DNA from: Actinomycetospora corticicola
Lineage (GTDB): Bacteria > Actinomycetota > Actinomycetes > Mycobacteriales > Pseudonocardiaceae
Assembly (NCBI RefSeq): GCF_013409505.1
Contig: NZ_JACCBN010000001.1
Coordinates: forward strand, 3,162,001 to 3,226,000
Direction of reading: 5' to 3'
Length of the DNA stretch: 64,000 nt
Positions 9,694 through 17,991 of this stretch are shown piece after piece; the stretch's first letter is position 1; every line of letters begins with the position of its first letter. The position numbers and the translations under genes were made by a program. The notes below the pieces were generated by a model, which was not told the origin of the DNA, did no database searches, and saw only the letters and a program-made list of their open reading frames with translations.

Positions 9694-9707
9694 CCCGCCG
9701 TCGGGAA
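9694..9707 (+). repeat. 14-bp dispersed motif CCCGNCGTCGGGAA (example copy)
   Basis: CCCGCCGTCGGGAA lies here between the IS right flank and repeat A2. Exact matches to CCCGNCGTCGGGAA or its complement also start at 3130, 15451, 29383, 42645, 42693, 43015, 43641, 48498, 52112, 55755, 57608 and 59908. Copies sit in intergenic DNA or in weakly constrained parts of genes. Confidence 0.7.
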
Positions 9708-9714
9708 GCCCCCC

Positions 9715-9775
9715 GCCGAGGTTCACACCAGGCAGGGCCAGCAGCCCCGGAACCTGCCCCACGTGAACCTGGTGG
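9715..9775 (+). repeat. REP-like palindromic repeat, family A, copy 2
   Basis: An imperfect inverted repeat with arms GCCGAGGTTCACACCAGGCA and CCTGCCCCACGTGAACCT. It is uninterrupted and supplies the empty-site comparison for the IS110 insertion in copy 1. Its GGCAGG core (9731) is 83 bases from that of copy 3 (9814). Confidence 0.85.
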
Positions 9776-9798
9776 ACCGGCCGCTCGACCCGCCCCCG

Positions 9799-9858
9799 GC
9801 GAGGTGCACATCAGGCAGGGCCAGCGGCCCCGGAACCTGCCCCATGTAGACCTCGCGG
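9799..9858 (+). repeat. REP-like palindromic repeat, family A, copy 3
   Basis: Arms GGCGAGGTGCACATCAGGCA and CCTGCCCCATGTAGACCTCG, closing with CGCGG. The right arm carries a CCATGTAGAC-CT-CGCGG site that would fit the IS110 right guide exactly. It lies between copy 2 and the ahcY terminator. Confidence 0.85.
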
Positions 9859-9880
9859 CGAGAGCGCGCCCGGACACGAC

Positions 9881-9915
9881 GAAGGGCCCCGCCGCACGTG
9901 GCGACGGAGCCCTTC
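9881..9915 (-). terminator. ahcY: Hairpin terminator of ahcY
   Basis: GAAGGGC (9881-9887) pairs with GCCCTTC (9909-9915), with an inner CGCC/GGCG stem. It lies 33 bases past the ahcY stop. No long U tract follows, as is usual in very GC-rich actinobacteria. Confidence 0.7.
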
Positions 9916-9947
9916 GAGGTCAGACCGTGGGGCGAGCCCGCGAGCGA

Positions 9948-11429
9948 CTAGTACCGGTAGTGCTCCGGCTTGTACGGGCCCTCGACGTCGACGCCGATGT
10001 ACTCGGCCTGCTCCTTGGTGAGCTTGGTCAGCTCCGCGCCGAGTGCCTCGACGTGGACCTTCGCGACCTTCTCGTCCAGGTGCTTGGGCAGGCGGTAGAC
10101 GCCGATCGGGTACTCGTCCTGCTTCGTGAAGATCTCGATCTGCGCGATCGTCTGGTTCGCGAACGAGTTCGACATGACGAAGCTGGGGTGCCCGGTGGCG
10201 TTGCCCAGGTTCAGCAGGCGCCCCTCGGACAGCAGGATGATCGAGTGGCCGTCCTCGAACTTCCACTCGTCGACCTGCGGCTTGATGTTGATCCGCGTGG
10301 CGCCGGACTTCTCGAGCTTCTCGACCTGGATCTCGTTGTCGAAGTGGCCGATGTTGCCCAGGATCGCCTGGTGCTTCATCCGCTTCATGTGCTCGAGCGT
10401 GATGATGTCCTTGTTGCCGGTCGTCGTGATGACGATGTCGGCCTCGTCGATGACGTTCTCGACGGTGTTGACGTCGTAGCCCTCCATCAGCGCCTGGAGC
10501 GCGCAGATGGGGTCGGCCTCGGTGACGGTCACGCGGGCGCCCTGGCCACGCAGCGACTCCGCGGAGCCCTTGCCGACGTCGCCGAAGCCGCAGATGACGG
10601 CCTTCTTGCCGGAGATCAGCACGTCGACGGCGCGGTTGATGCCGTCGATGAGCGAGTGGCGGCAGCCGTACTTGTTGTCGAACTTCGACTTGGTGACCGA
10701 GTCGTTGACGTTGATCGCCGGGAAGAGCAGCTTGCCCTCGTTGAAGAACTCGTACAGGCGGTGCACGCCCGTCGTGGTCTCCTCGGTGACGCCGCGGATG
10801 CCCGAGGCCACCTTGGTCCAGTGCTGTGAGTCCTCGGCGAGCGAGCGACGCAGGGTCTCGAGGACGACCTGGTACTCGGCGGGGTCGTCGAGCTCGGTGC
10901 TCGGCACGACGCCGGCCTTCTCGAACTCGACACCTTTGTGGACGAGCATGGTGGCGTCGCCGCCGTCGTCCAGGATCATGTTCGGGCCGCGGGTGTCACT
11001 GTCGCGCCACGCGAGCATCTGCTCGGCGCACCACCAGTACTCCTCCAGCGACTCGCCCTTCCAGGCGAAGCAGGCGACGCCCTTGGGCTCCTCGGGGGTG
11101 CCGTGCGGGCCCACGACGACGGCGGCGGCCGCGTGGTCCTGGGTGGAGAAGATGTTGCAGGAGGCCCAGCGAACCTCGGCGCCGAGCTCGACCAGCGTCT
11201 CGATGAGCACCGCGGTCTGGATCGTCATGTGCAGCGAGCCGGAGATGCGCGCGCCGTGCAGCGGCTTCGCCTCGGAGTACTCGCGCCGCAGGGCCATCAG
11301 CCCGGGCATCTCGTGCTCGGCGAGGCGGATCTCGCGGCGACCGAAGTCGGCCTGCGAGAGGTCGGCGACCGCGAAGTCGATCCCGTTCTTCTCGGCGTAC
11401 TTCTCGTGCGTGGTGCCTACTGCTGCCAT
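9948..11429 (-). CDS. ahcY: Adenosylhomocysteinase (S-adenosyl-L-homocysteine hydrolase)
   Basis: This cytosolic NAD-dependent enzyme splits S-adenosylhomocysteine into adenosine and homocysteine, relieving product inhibition of methyltransferases. The 493-residue protein has the substrate domain at the N-terminus ([21 protein letters not shown]), [10 protein letters not shown], the NAD-binding Rossmann segment [20 protein letters not shown] near residues 270-290, the [10 protein letters not shown] motif and the C-terminal YRY end. An actinobacterial insertion in the N-terminal half (the [20 protein letters not shown] region) accounts for its length relative to E. coli-type enzymes. The ATG at 11429 has GAGGAG just upstream. 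A SAH riboswitch in the leader links expression to the substrate level. Confidence 0.98.
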   Translation of the reverse strand: MAAVGTTHEKYAEKNGIDFAVADLSQADFGRREIRLAEHEMPGLMALRREYSEAKPLHGARISGSLHMTIQTAVLIETLVELGAEVRWASCNIFSTQDHAAAAVVVGPHGTPEEPKGVACFAWKGESLEEYWWCAEQMLAWRDSDTRGPNMILDDGGDATMLVHKGVEFEKAGVVPSTELDDPAEYQVVLETLRRSLAEDSQHWTKVASGIRGVTEETTTGVHRLYEFFNEGKLLFPAINVNDSVTKSKFDNKYGCRHSLIDGINRAVDVLISGKKAVICGFGDVGKGSAESLRGQGARVTVTEADPICALQALMEGYDVNTVENVIDEADIVITTTGNKDIITLEHMKRMKHQAILGNIGHFDNEIQVEKLEKSGATRINIKPQVDEWKFEDGHSIILLSEGRLLNLGNATGHPSFVMSNSFANQTIAQIEIFTKQDEYPIGVYRLPKHLDEKVAKVHVEALGAELTKLTKEQAEYIGVDVEGPYKPEHYRY

Positions 11430-11478
11430 GACTCCTCATCCGCTGTCGTGGGTGAGTGGTACGACCGCGCACTTCTCA

Positions 11479-11499
11479 GACCCGGCTCGTCGCCGGACC
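11479..11499 (-). other. Leader hairpin between SAH riboswitch and ahcY
   Basis: On the minus strand GGTCCGGC pairs with GCCGGGTC around a GACGA loop, giving eight pairs including two G-U. A second hairpin CCTCCAC/GTGGAGG at 11511-11527 overlaps the 3' pseudoknot strand of the riboswitch. One or both could be the expression platform. No U tract is present, so the mode of control cannot be told from sequence. Confidence 0.45.
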
Positions 11500-11519
11500 T
11501 CGGGCGCGGTCCTCCACCG

Positions 11520-11600
11520 TGTGGAGGCGCCCTTGCGATGGTGCGGAATCCACCGAGCGTGGCGGGCGAGGCCCGTTGCAGCGCCACTCGGCGGCTCCGA
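11520..11600 (-). promoter_or_regulatory. SAH riboswitch upstream of ahcY
   Basis: On the minus strand, P1 is CCGCCGAG (11594-11587) with CTCGGTGG (11557-11550). It encloses the family core TGGCGCTGCAACGGGC, a short P2 hairpin ACGGGC-CTC-GCCCG and the CCACG-CTCGG junction. The pseudoknot forms between GGCGC in GGCGCTGC and GCGCC in AAGGGCGCC (11534-11526). These are the conserved elements of the SAH aptamer (GCGCUGC core, P1 with CUCGG, downstream GCGCY strand). Known SAH riboswitches raise ahcY expression when SAH accumulates. The leader from here to the start codon is about 90 bases. Confidence 0.85.
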
Positions 11601-11830
11601 CGCACGTCACGTGCGTTCGATTGCCGTGATTCGAGGTTCACACAGGTCCCGGGGAGGGTCAAGGCGAACGGCGGGCACGTCGCCCGACCGCGCGGAGTCC
11701 CCGCAGGTCGTCGCCCGGTAGTCCCCGATCGTCACCCGGGTCACAGTCGACCGCGTCACAGTCGGTGCGCGAGCGAACGGTATGACCGGCGCCACACTCG
11801 GCCGTAGAGTCGCGGTCCGGATCGTCGACG
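11601..11830. other. Divergent intergenic region between ahcY leader and acyl-CoA ligase
   Basis: No open frame with coding character is seen in these 230 bases. They contain a CGCACGT-CACGTGCG inverted repeat (11601-11615), a minus-strand TTGACC (11662-11657) that could serve as an ahcY -35, and the plus-strand promoter of the ligase at 11782-11810. Sequence composition is less extreme than in the flanking genes, as is usual for promoter DNA. Confidence 0.5.
11782..11810 (+). promoter_or_regulatory. Candidate promoter of acyl-CoA ligase
   Basis: A -35-like ATGACC (11782-11787), a 17-base spacer and a -10 TAGAGT (11805-11810) precede the ATG at 11831 by 20 bases, implying a very short leader. 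Confidence 0.45.
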
Positions 11831-13477
11831 ATGCAGCTCAGGAAGGCCGCGCCCGTGCTCGGACAGATGCAGAACCGTCCCCTCGCCCTGCCCCACGTGT
11901 TCCACCGGGCCGAGCAGATGTTCGGCCACAAGCCCCTCACCGGGATCGGGGTGGGGGGCGCTGTCACCAGCACCACCTACGCGGACTGGGCGCAGCGCGT
12001 CCGCCGCACCGCCGCCGCCCTCGACGCGCTCGGCGTCGCCGGGGACGCGCGCGTCGGCACGTTCTGCTGGAACACCCTCGCCCACCTCGAGCTCTACTTC
12101 GCAGTGCCCTGCACCGGCCGCGTGCTCCACACCCTCAACATCCGACTCTTCCCCGAGCAGCTCGTCTACATCGTCGACCACGCCGACGACGAGGTGATCT
12201 TCGTCGAGCGGGCGTTGCTCGGGCAGCTGTGGCCGCTGGTCGACCAGATGCCGCGGGTGAGGAAGTTCGTCGTCATCGACGACGGCGCCGACACCGAGAT
12301 TCCCGACGACGAGCGCATCGTCGACCACGAGGAGCTGCTCGCCTCGGTGGAGCCGTTCACCGGTGCCTTCGAGATCGAGGACGAGAACACGGCCGCCGCC
12401 ATGTGCTACACGTCCGGCACCACCGGTAACCCCAAGGGCGTCGTCTACTCCCACCGCTCGTCGGTGCTGCACTCCATCTCGCTCCTCATGGCCGACGTCG
12501 CGGGCATCAGCGAGCGCGACGTCATCCTGCCGATCGTCCCGATGTTCCACGCCAACGCCTGGGGCACGCCCTACGGCGCGGTGCTGTGCGGGGCGTCGAT
12601 CGTCATGCCCGGGCCGAACATGGTCCCCAAGGCCATCGCCGGGATGCTGCGCGACCACGACGTCACCGTCACCGCGGGCGTGCCGACCATCTGGATGGGC
12701 GTGCTCCCCGAGCTCGAGCGCGCCGAGGTCCCGCACCTGCGCCTGCTGCTCTGCGGCGGGTCCGCCGTGCCGCGCTCCCTGTCCGAGGGCTGGCGGGAGA
12801 AGATCGGGCTGCCGATCACCCAGGCCTGGGGCATGACGGAGACGAGCCCGATCGCGACGACGGGCATGCTCCGCTCGATCCACGACGGGCTCTCCGACGA
12901 CGAGCTCGCCGACGTCCGGGCGACCCAGGGCCAGGTGACGCCGCTGGTGGAGCTGCGCCTCGCCGACCCGGACTCCGGCGAGATCGTGCCCTGGGACGGC
13001 ACCTCGTCGGGCGAGCTGCAGGCCGCCGGCCCGTGGATCGCGGCGTCCTACTACCGCAACGAGGACGGCGGCAAGCAGTTCACCGCGGACGGCTGGCTGC
13101 GCACCGGCGACGTGGCGATCATCGACCCCACGGGCTACGTCCGGCTCGTCGACCGGACGAAGGACCTGGTCAAGTCCGGCGGGGAGTGGATCTCCTCGGT
13201 GGACATGGAGAACCAGATCATGGGGATGCCCGAGGTCGCCGAGGCCGCGGTGATCGCGGTGCCCGACGAGAAGTGGTCGGAGCGCCCGCTGGCGTGCGTG
13301 GTGATCCGCGACGGCGCCGAGCTGACCGCCGAGCAGGTCAAGGAGTACCTCGCGACGAAGGTCGCGAAGTGGCAGATCCCCGACGACGTCGTCTTCATCG
13401 ACGAGGTCCCCAAGACCTCGACGGGCAAGTTCTCGAAGAAGACGCTCCGGGAGAAGTTCGCGGCCGAGCGGGGCTGA
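11831..13477 (+). CDS. Acyl-CoA synthetase (long-chain fatty acid-CoA ligase, AMP-forming)
   Basis: An adenylate-forming ligase that activates a carboxylic acid, probably a fatty acid, with ATP and CoA. The 548-residue product has the AMP-binding P-loop YTSGTTGNPKGVVYSH near residues 195-210, QAWGMTETSPI at about 334, the A8/hinge region GWLRTGDVAIIDPTGYVRLVDR near 420, and the C-terminal catalytic Lys in KTSTGKFSKKTLRE. The ATG at 11831 follows a good promoter. An in-frame ATG at 11870 (MQNRPLALPHVFHRAEQ) is the other possible start. The best fit is the FadD family of medium/long-chain ligases. The substrate cannot be read from sequence. It is transcribed divergently from ahcY and converges on the permease. 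Confidence 0.9.
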   Translation: MQLRKAAPVLGQMQNRPLALPHVFHRAEQMFGHKPLTGIGVGGAVTSTTYADWAQRVRRTAAALDALGVAGDARVGTFCWNTLAHLELYFAVPCTGRVLHTLNIRLFPEQLVYIVDHADDEVIFVERALLGQLWPLVDQMPRVRKFVVIDDGADTEIPDDERIVDHEELLASVEPFTGAFEIEDENTAAAMCYTSGTTGNPKGVVYSHRSSVLHSISLLMADVAGISERDVILPIVPMFHANAWGTPYGAVLCGASIVMPGPNMVPKAIAGMLRDHDVTVTAGVPTIWMGVLPELERAEVPHLRLLLCGGSAVPRSLSEGWREKIGLPITQAWGMTETSPIATTGMLRSIHDGLSDDELADVRATQGQVTPLVELRLADPDSGEIVPWDGTSSGELQAAGPWIAASYYRNEDGGKQFTADGWLRTGDVAIIDPTGYVRLVDRTKDLVKSGGEWISSVDMENQIMGMPEVAEAAVIAVPDEKWSERPLACVVIRDGAELTAEQVKEYLATKVAKWQIPDDVVFIDEVPKTSTGKFSKKTLREKFAAERG

Positions 13478-13517
13478 CCGCAGCCGGGCGAGCGAAGCGA
13501 GGGGAATTCGGCAGAGC

Positions 13518-13552
13518 CCCGACGGCGGGTCGCACCGCAACCCGCCGTCGGG
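13518..13552. terminator. Bidirectional hairpin terminator (acyl-CoA ligase / permease)
   Basis: CCCGACGGCGGGT (13518-13530) and ACCCGCCGTCGGG (13540-13552) form a perfect 13-base stem with a nine-base loop. It sits between two convergent genes whose stops are at 13477 and 13560. Each arm is a near copy of the dispersed 14-bp motif. Confidence 0.8.
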
Positions 13553-13559
13553 ATGCTCA

Positions 13560-15098
13560 TCAGTCCCGGGGCGCGGACACCGTGCTCTCGGGGAGCTCGC
13601 CCCGCTCGCGCTTGCCGAGCACCGAGTTCCGGCGCGAGTACGCGAAGTAGATGATCACGCCGAGCACCATCCAGCCGATGAACCGGATCCAGGTCTCGAC
13701 GGTCAGGTTGATCATCAGCCACAGGCACGAGATCACCGCGAGGGTCGCCACGATCGGCAGGCCCTTCACGACGAAGCTGCGCGGCAGGTCGGGCTGCTGC
13801 TTGCGCAGCACCCACGTGCCGACCGCGACGAGCACGAACGCGAACAGCGTGCCGATGTTGACCATCGACTCCAGCTCGTCGGCCGGGAAGAAGCCCGCGA
13901 GGACGGCGCAGAGCGTGCCGATGATGATCGTGATGGTCACCGGGGTGCCGCGGGAACCGGTCTTCGCGAGATTGCGCGGGAGCAGTCCGTCGCGGGACAT
14001 CGCGTAGAACACCCGGCTCTGGCCGAGCATGAGGACCATGACCACGGTGGTCAGACCGGCGAGTGCCCCGACCTCGATGATCGTGGACGCCCAGTTCGCC
14101 CCGACCAGGGTGAAGGCCGTGGACAGGGTGGCCGAGTCGCCGTTCGGGCCGGTCTGCAGCTGGGTGTAGCTGACCATGCCGACCAGCACGAGCGAGGTCG
14201 CCACGTAGAGCACGGTGACGACGCCGAGCGAGCCGAGGATGCCGCGCGGCAGGTCCTTCTGCGGGTTCTTCGTCTCCTCGGCGGTGGTGGACACGGCGTC
14301 GAAGCCGATGAAGGCGAAGAAGACCAGGGACGCGCCGGCGAGCAGGCCGTACACGCCGTAGGTCGACCCGTCGCTGCCCGCGACCAGCGAGAGCAGCGAG
14401 GACTTGATGCCACCGCCGCTCTCCTGCTCGCCCCCGGGCGGCGGGATGAACGGCGAGTAGTTCGCGGACCGGATGTAGAAGGCGCCGACGACGATCACCA
14501 GGAGCACCACGCCGACCTTCACCGCGGTCATCACGGTCGACACGGTGCTCGAGAGCTTGATGCCGAGGACGAGGACGACGGTGAGGACCGCGATGATGAG
14601 CATCGCGCCCCAGTCGACGGTGAGGCCGCCCAGGTCGACCGTCGCGGCGGTGCCGTCGCCGGTGAACAGCTGACCGAGGTACTTGGCCCAGCTCGTGGAG
14701 ACCACGGCCGCACCCAGCGCGTACTCCAGGACGAGGTCCCACCCGATGATCCAGGCGATGAACTCCCCGAAGGTCGCGTAGGAGAACGTGTAGGCGCTGC
14801 CCGCGACCGGCACCGTCGAGGCGAACTCGGCGTAGCACAGGCCGGCGAACCCGCACGCGATCGCGGCGATCACGAACGAGACCGCGACGGCGGGCCCGGT
14901 GATGTCCCCGGCCACCCGCGCGGTGATGGTGAAGATGCCGGCCCCGATGAGGACGGCGACCCCGAAGACGGTCAGGTCGAGTGCACCGAGCTCCCGGCGG
15001 AGCTTGCTGTCCGGTTCGTCGGTGTCGCGGATCGACTGCTCGACCGACTTGGTGCGGAACAGGCTGTTCGTCCGCGGCGAAGGCGTCGTCGTCGCCAT
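13560..15098 (-). CDS. APC-superfamily amino acid permease (cationic amino acid transporter type)
   Basis: A membrane amino acid transporter of 512 residues with about 12 to 14 hydrophobic helices. Its first helix holds the APC signature LTVFGVAVLIGAGIFTITARV, and a later segment FFAFIGFDAVSTTAEETKNPQKDLPRG is diagnostic of the CAT/YfnA group. It sits next to manA exactly as Rv3253c does in M. tuberculosis, which supports orthology. The ATG at 15098 (MATTTPSPRTNSLFR) is preferred to the ATG at 15122 because a GGGAGAGGGG ribosome site lies between the two. The substrate is not certain; cationic or branched amino acids are plausible. Confidence 0.92.
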   Translation of the reverse strand: MATTTPSPRTNSLFRTKSVEQSIRDTDEPDSKLRRELGALDLTVFGVAVLIGAGIFTITARVAGDITGPAVAVSFVIAAIACGFAGLCYAEFASTVPVAGSAYTFSYATFGEFIAWIIGWDLVLEYALGAAVVSTSWAKYLGQLFTGDGTAATVDLGGLTVDWGAMLIIAVLTVVLVLGIKLSSTVSTVMTAVKVGVVLLVIVVGAFYIRSANYSPFIPPPGGEQESGGGIKSSLLSLVAGSDGSTYGVYGLLAGASLVFFAFIGFDAVSTTAEETKNPQKDLPRGILGSLGVVTVLYVATSLVLVGMVSYTQLQTGPNGDSATLSTAFTLVGANWASTIIEVGALAGLTTVVMVLMLGQSRVFYAMSRDGLLPRNLAKTGSRGTPVTITIIIGTLCAVLAGFFPADELESMVNIGTLFAFVLVAVGTWVLRKQQPDLPRSFVVKGLPIVATLAVISCLWLMINLTVETWIRFIGWMVLGVIIYFAYSRRNSVLGKRERGELPESTVSAPRD

Positions 15099-15249
15099 GA
15101 CCCGGCCCCCTCTCCCTGTCACATGCGCGTGTAGTGGCGCGGACCCTACTGGGGGACACCGACAACCGTCGTCCGGTACGTCCGACAGGTACCGACCTGT
15201 GGCGCATCCGGCCCAGCGGCCGACCTTCCGGCGGGGTCGACCGGCGGGC

Positions 15250-16458
15250 CTACCGGCCGTGCCGTCCGTCGCCCGCGACGAACACGAGCGCCGGGCCGCC
15301 CACGGCCGCGACGTCCACCGAGCGGTCCGCCGACGGCAGCCACACCGCGCGCCCCTGTCCGACGGTGAGCGTGCCGCCCGCCCCCTCCAGCTCGATCTCG
15401 CCGCGGACCACCACCGCGATCCGCGGGCCGTCGAGGCCCACGTCCGCCGACCCGCCGTCGGGAAGGTCGAGCCGGACCAGCCGGAAGTACTCGCTGGGGG
15501 CGTGGAACACCGCGCGGGGACCGTCGACCTCCGGGCGGATCAGCATAGGCGGCCCGCAGCGGAAGTCGAGGATGCGCAGCAGCTCCGGCACGTCGACGTG
15601 CTTCGGCGTCAGGCCCGCCCGGAGCACGTTGTCCGAGTTCGCCATGAGCTCGACCCCGCAGCCCGACAGGTAGGCGTGCGGCGAGCCGGCCGGCTGGAAG
15701 AGGCACTCGCCCTCGGCGAGGACCACGCGGTTGAGCAGCAGCGCCGCGAGCACCCCGGCGTCCCCGGGGTAGCGCTCCCCCAGGTCGAGCAGCGTGCGGA
15801 CCTCGCGGTCGAACTCCCCCGCGCCGCCGCGGAGCAGCGCGATGCAGGCGTCGAGCAGCTCCGGCACCAGCTGGTCCACCGCCCGCTGCGGCAGCGTGAT
15901 CCACGTGGTGAACACGGCACGGAGGCCGTCCGGGTCGGGCTGTGCGGCGAGCAGTTCGGTGTGGTGGCGCAGTCCGGGCACGTCGAGGGCCCGCATCAGG
16001 CGCAGCGTCACGCGGGCGTCGCGGAAACCGGCGAGGGCGTGGAACTCCTCCAGCGCGCAGAGGATCTCCGGCTTGGGCAGGGCGTCGCGGTAGTTGCGGT
16101 CGGACGCGGTGCGCGGGACACCGGCCGCCTCCTCGCGGGCGAACCCGGCCACGGCCTGCTCCGCCGACGGGTGGGTCTGCAGCGACAGCGGCTCCTCCGC
16201 CGCCAGCACCTTGAGCAGGAACGGCAGGCGGCCGCCCCAGTGCTCGGCCCCGTCGGCGCCGAACGCGCCCTCGGGGTCCTCGGTGATCGCGTGCAGGAGC
16301 GTGCGCCCGCCGGGCAGACGCGACGGATCGTCGACGTGCGCGCCGAACCACAGCTCGGCCTGCGGGTGCGGCGACGGGACCGGCTCGCCGAGCAGCGCCG
16401 GGATGTGGGTGCGCGACCCCCAGGCGTACGGCCGCACCGTCCCCTCGAGCAGTTCCAC
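15250..16458 (-). CDS. manA: Mannose-6-phosphate isomerase, class I
   Basis: This zinc enzyme interconverts fructose-6-phosphate and mannose-6-phosphate, the entry to GDP-mannose and mannosylated lipids. The 402-residue product starts MELLEGTVRPYAWGSRTHIP and has the metal-binding QTHPSAEQA segment, YRDALPKPEILCAL, and the C-terminal cupin with GSPHAYLSGCGVELMANSDN followed by RAGLTPKHVDVPELL. The start is a GTG at 16458. It belongs to the same leftward group as the TobH-like gene, trm112, manB and the DUF3499 gene. The 14-bp dispersed motif lies in frame at 15451, in the weakly conserved DLPDGGSA loop. Confidence 0.96.
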   Translation of the reverse strand: MELLEGTVRPYAWGSRTHIPALLGEPVPSPHPQAELWFGAHVDDPSRLPGGRTLLHAITEDPEGAFGADGAEHWGGRLPFLLKVLAAEEPLSLQTHPSAEQAVAGFAREEAAGVPRTASDRNYRDALPKPEILCALEEFHALAGFRDARVTLRLMRALDVPGLRHHTELLAAQPDPDGLRAVFTTWITLPQRAVDQLVPELLDACIALLRGGAGEFDREVRTLLDLGERYPGDAGVLAALLLNRVVLAEGECLFQPAGSPHAYLSGCGVELMANSDNVLRAGLTPKHVDVPELLRILDFRCGPPMLIRPEVDGPRAVFHAPSEYFRLVRLDLPDGGSADVGLDGPRIAVVVRGEIELEGAGGTLTVGQGRAVWLPSADRSVDVAAVGGPALVFVAGDGRHGR

Positions 16459-16615
16459 CGCTTCGTCCCCCTGAGTCGTTCCCTGTGCGCGTGTGGGTCG
16501 CGGGGGCCCGGGCCGGTCCGGCCCGCTCCCGCGTCGTGCCGCGGACGCCGCCGTCTCGGGCGTCCCCCGGTGTCGGTCCCGGTCGGGCCCACGGTCGGGC
16601 CGTCCGGTCCCGGGG

Positions 16616-17761
16616 TCAGGCGCCGATGCCCGGTACCGCGTCCGGATCCCGCTCGGCCTCGGGATCGGCCCCGAGCGAGCCGGTGGCGAGGCCGAGGTAG
16701 AGCGCCGCGAGGTCGAGTCGCAGCGCCAGCACCCCGGCCCGGACGGCGTCGCGTCCGACGCCGGGCCCGGCGAGCTCGAGGTCGTCGAGCTCCAGGCGGT
16801 CCGCGGCCGGCCAGCGCCGTTCGGCGTCCTGGGCCAGCCGCCGGGTCGGGACGTCCTCGGCGACGGTCACGACGACGAGCCGGGGCGGCGGACCGTCCGG
16901 GCCGGGGTCGTCGAACGGGTCGGCGAAGATCGAGTCGATGCCGGTGCCGCCGTCGAGGCGGGCGGCGAGGGCCGGCACCCCGACCGCGGCGCTCAGCCCG
17001 CCCGCGTGGGCGACGACGCCGGCGTGCGCGGCGAGGGCGACGGTCCCGTACCCCGCGACGGCGATCGCGGTCGGGTCGGTGCCCCAGAGCAGCGGGGTGT
17101 GCTCGGCCAGCCGGAGCGCGAGCGCCTTCGCGGGGGCGACGAACGCCTCGTGCCGCGGGCCGCTGCGCTCGGCCTCGTCGTCGAGCCGGTCGGCGAGGGC
17201 CTCCCCGTCGACGTCGAGGAGGTCCAGGGCGCGCGCGGTGGCGTAGGCGGCCGCGAGGTCGGTGGGCGCGGCCAGCCCGTCCATGACGGGGACCCGCGGG
17301 GCGACCTGGATGGCGCGACCGGCGGCGGCCGCGGGGGCCGGCCCGTCCGGCGGGCCGGTCAGCACCACGTGGGCGTTGCGGCGGACGGCGCGGTCCACGG
17401 CCTCCGCGATCGCCGCGTCCGCGGGATCGCGCTCCGAGCCGCGATGGGACACGACGACGACGTCGAGCGGCCCGAGCCACGGCGGCGCGGAGCCGGTCAC
17501 GACCACCGGACAGGGGCAGGTGGGCTCGAGCAGCGCGGCGGTGATCGCCGCGACCGCCCGCTCGGGACCCGGCCGGGCGAGCAGGACCAGGGCGCGCGGG
17601 CGCAGCCCGGACAGGCCGGCGATCCCCGCCTCCTGCGCGGCCGCCCACGTCGCCCGCACCTGGGCGCCCGCCGTGGCCGCCCCGCGCAGGACCCCGACCC
17701 GGTCGGCGTCGAGCAGCCGGCCGGTGTCGTCGAGCAGCGCCTCGTCGAGCACCGGTCTCAC
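16616..17761 (-). CDS. SIS-domain protein of the TobH / phosphosugar isomerase-like family
   Basis: This is a 381-residue protein corresponding in position to Rv3256c, between manA and manB. The N-terminal half has an SIS-like Rossmann fold (RALVLLARPGPERAVAAITA, VVVTGSAPPWLGPLDVVVVS) and the C-terminal half has a second one (PLLWGTDPTAIAVAGYGTVA, DGPPPRLVVVTVAEDVPTRR). This is the layout of bifunctional phosphoglucose/phosphomannose isomerases, but key catalytic residues are not obvious, so enzymatic activity is uncertain. The GTG at 17761 overlaps the trm112 stop by four bases (GTGA), so translation is coupled. Its context suggests a role in mannose phosphate metabolism. Confidence 0.8.
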   Translation of the reverse strand: MRPVLDEALLDDTGRLLDADRVGVLRGAATAGAQVRATWAAAQEAGIAGLSGLRPRALVLLARPGPERAVAAITAALLEPTCPCPVVVTGSAPPWLGPLDVVVVSHRGSERDPADAAIAEAVDRAVRRNAHVVLTGPPDGPAPAAAAGRAIQVAPRVPVMDGLAAPTDLAAAYATARALDLLDVDGEALADRLDDEAERSGPRHEAFVAPAKALALRLAEHTPLLWGTDPTAIAVAGYGTVALAAHAGVVAHAGGLSAAVGVPALAARLDGGTGIDSIFADPFDDPGPDGPPPRLVVVTVAEDVPTRRLAQDAERRWPAADRLELDDLELAGPGVGRDAVRAGVLALRLDLAALYLGLATGSLGADPEAERDPDAVPGIGA

Positions 17762-17991
17762 CCGCCCGCGGTGTCGCTCGACCCGCCGTCGGGGCCGCCC
17801 GCGGCCTCGGAGAGCAGCAGCACCGGGATGCCGTCGCTGACCGGGTACTCCCGGCCGCAGACCTGGCAGGTGAGGGCGGGGGCACCCGCGTCGGCGGGGG
17901 TACCGGGCCGGAGCTCGCCGTGGTCGGGCGCGGGGCAGGCGAGGATCTCGAGCAGGGCCGGGTCGAGGCCGAGCGGGCCGGCGGTGCTCAT
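17758..17991 (-). CDS. Trm112 family zinc-binding protein
   Basis: This 77-residue protein has LEILACPAPDHG at residues 14-25 and CQVCGREYPVSDGIPVLL at about 42-59, the paired cysteine motifs and the PVSDGIPVLL signature of Trm112/UPF0434 proteins. Eukaryotic Trm112 activates methyltransferases. The role of bacterial versions is not settled. Only three of the usual four Cys are evident. It starts at ATG 17991, overlaps the manB stop (17988) by four bases, and overlaps the next gene in turn. Confidence 0.88.
   Translation of the reverse strand: MSTAGPLGLDPALLEILACPAPDHGELRPGTPADAGAPALTCQVCGREYPVSDGIPVLLLSEAAGGPDGGSSDTAGG

Noticed and set aside
9658-9849. Open frame (MDRLADRKPPAGP...) between the IS110 right end and ahcY
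   Set aside because: It runs through two palindromic repeats and the 14-bp motif, has no ribosome site, and is repeat-derived.
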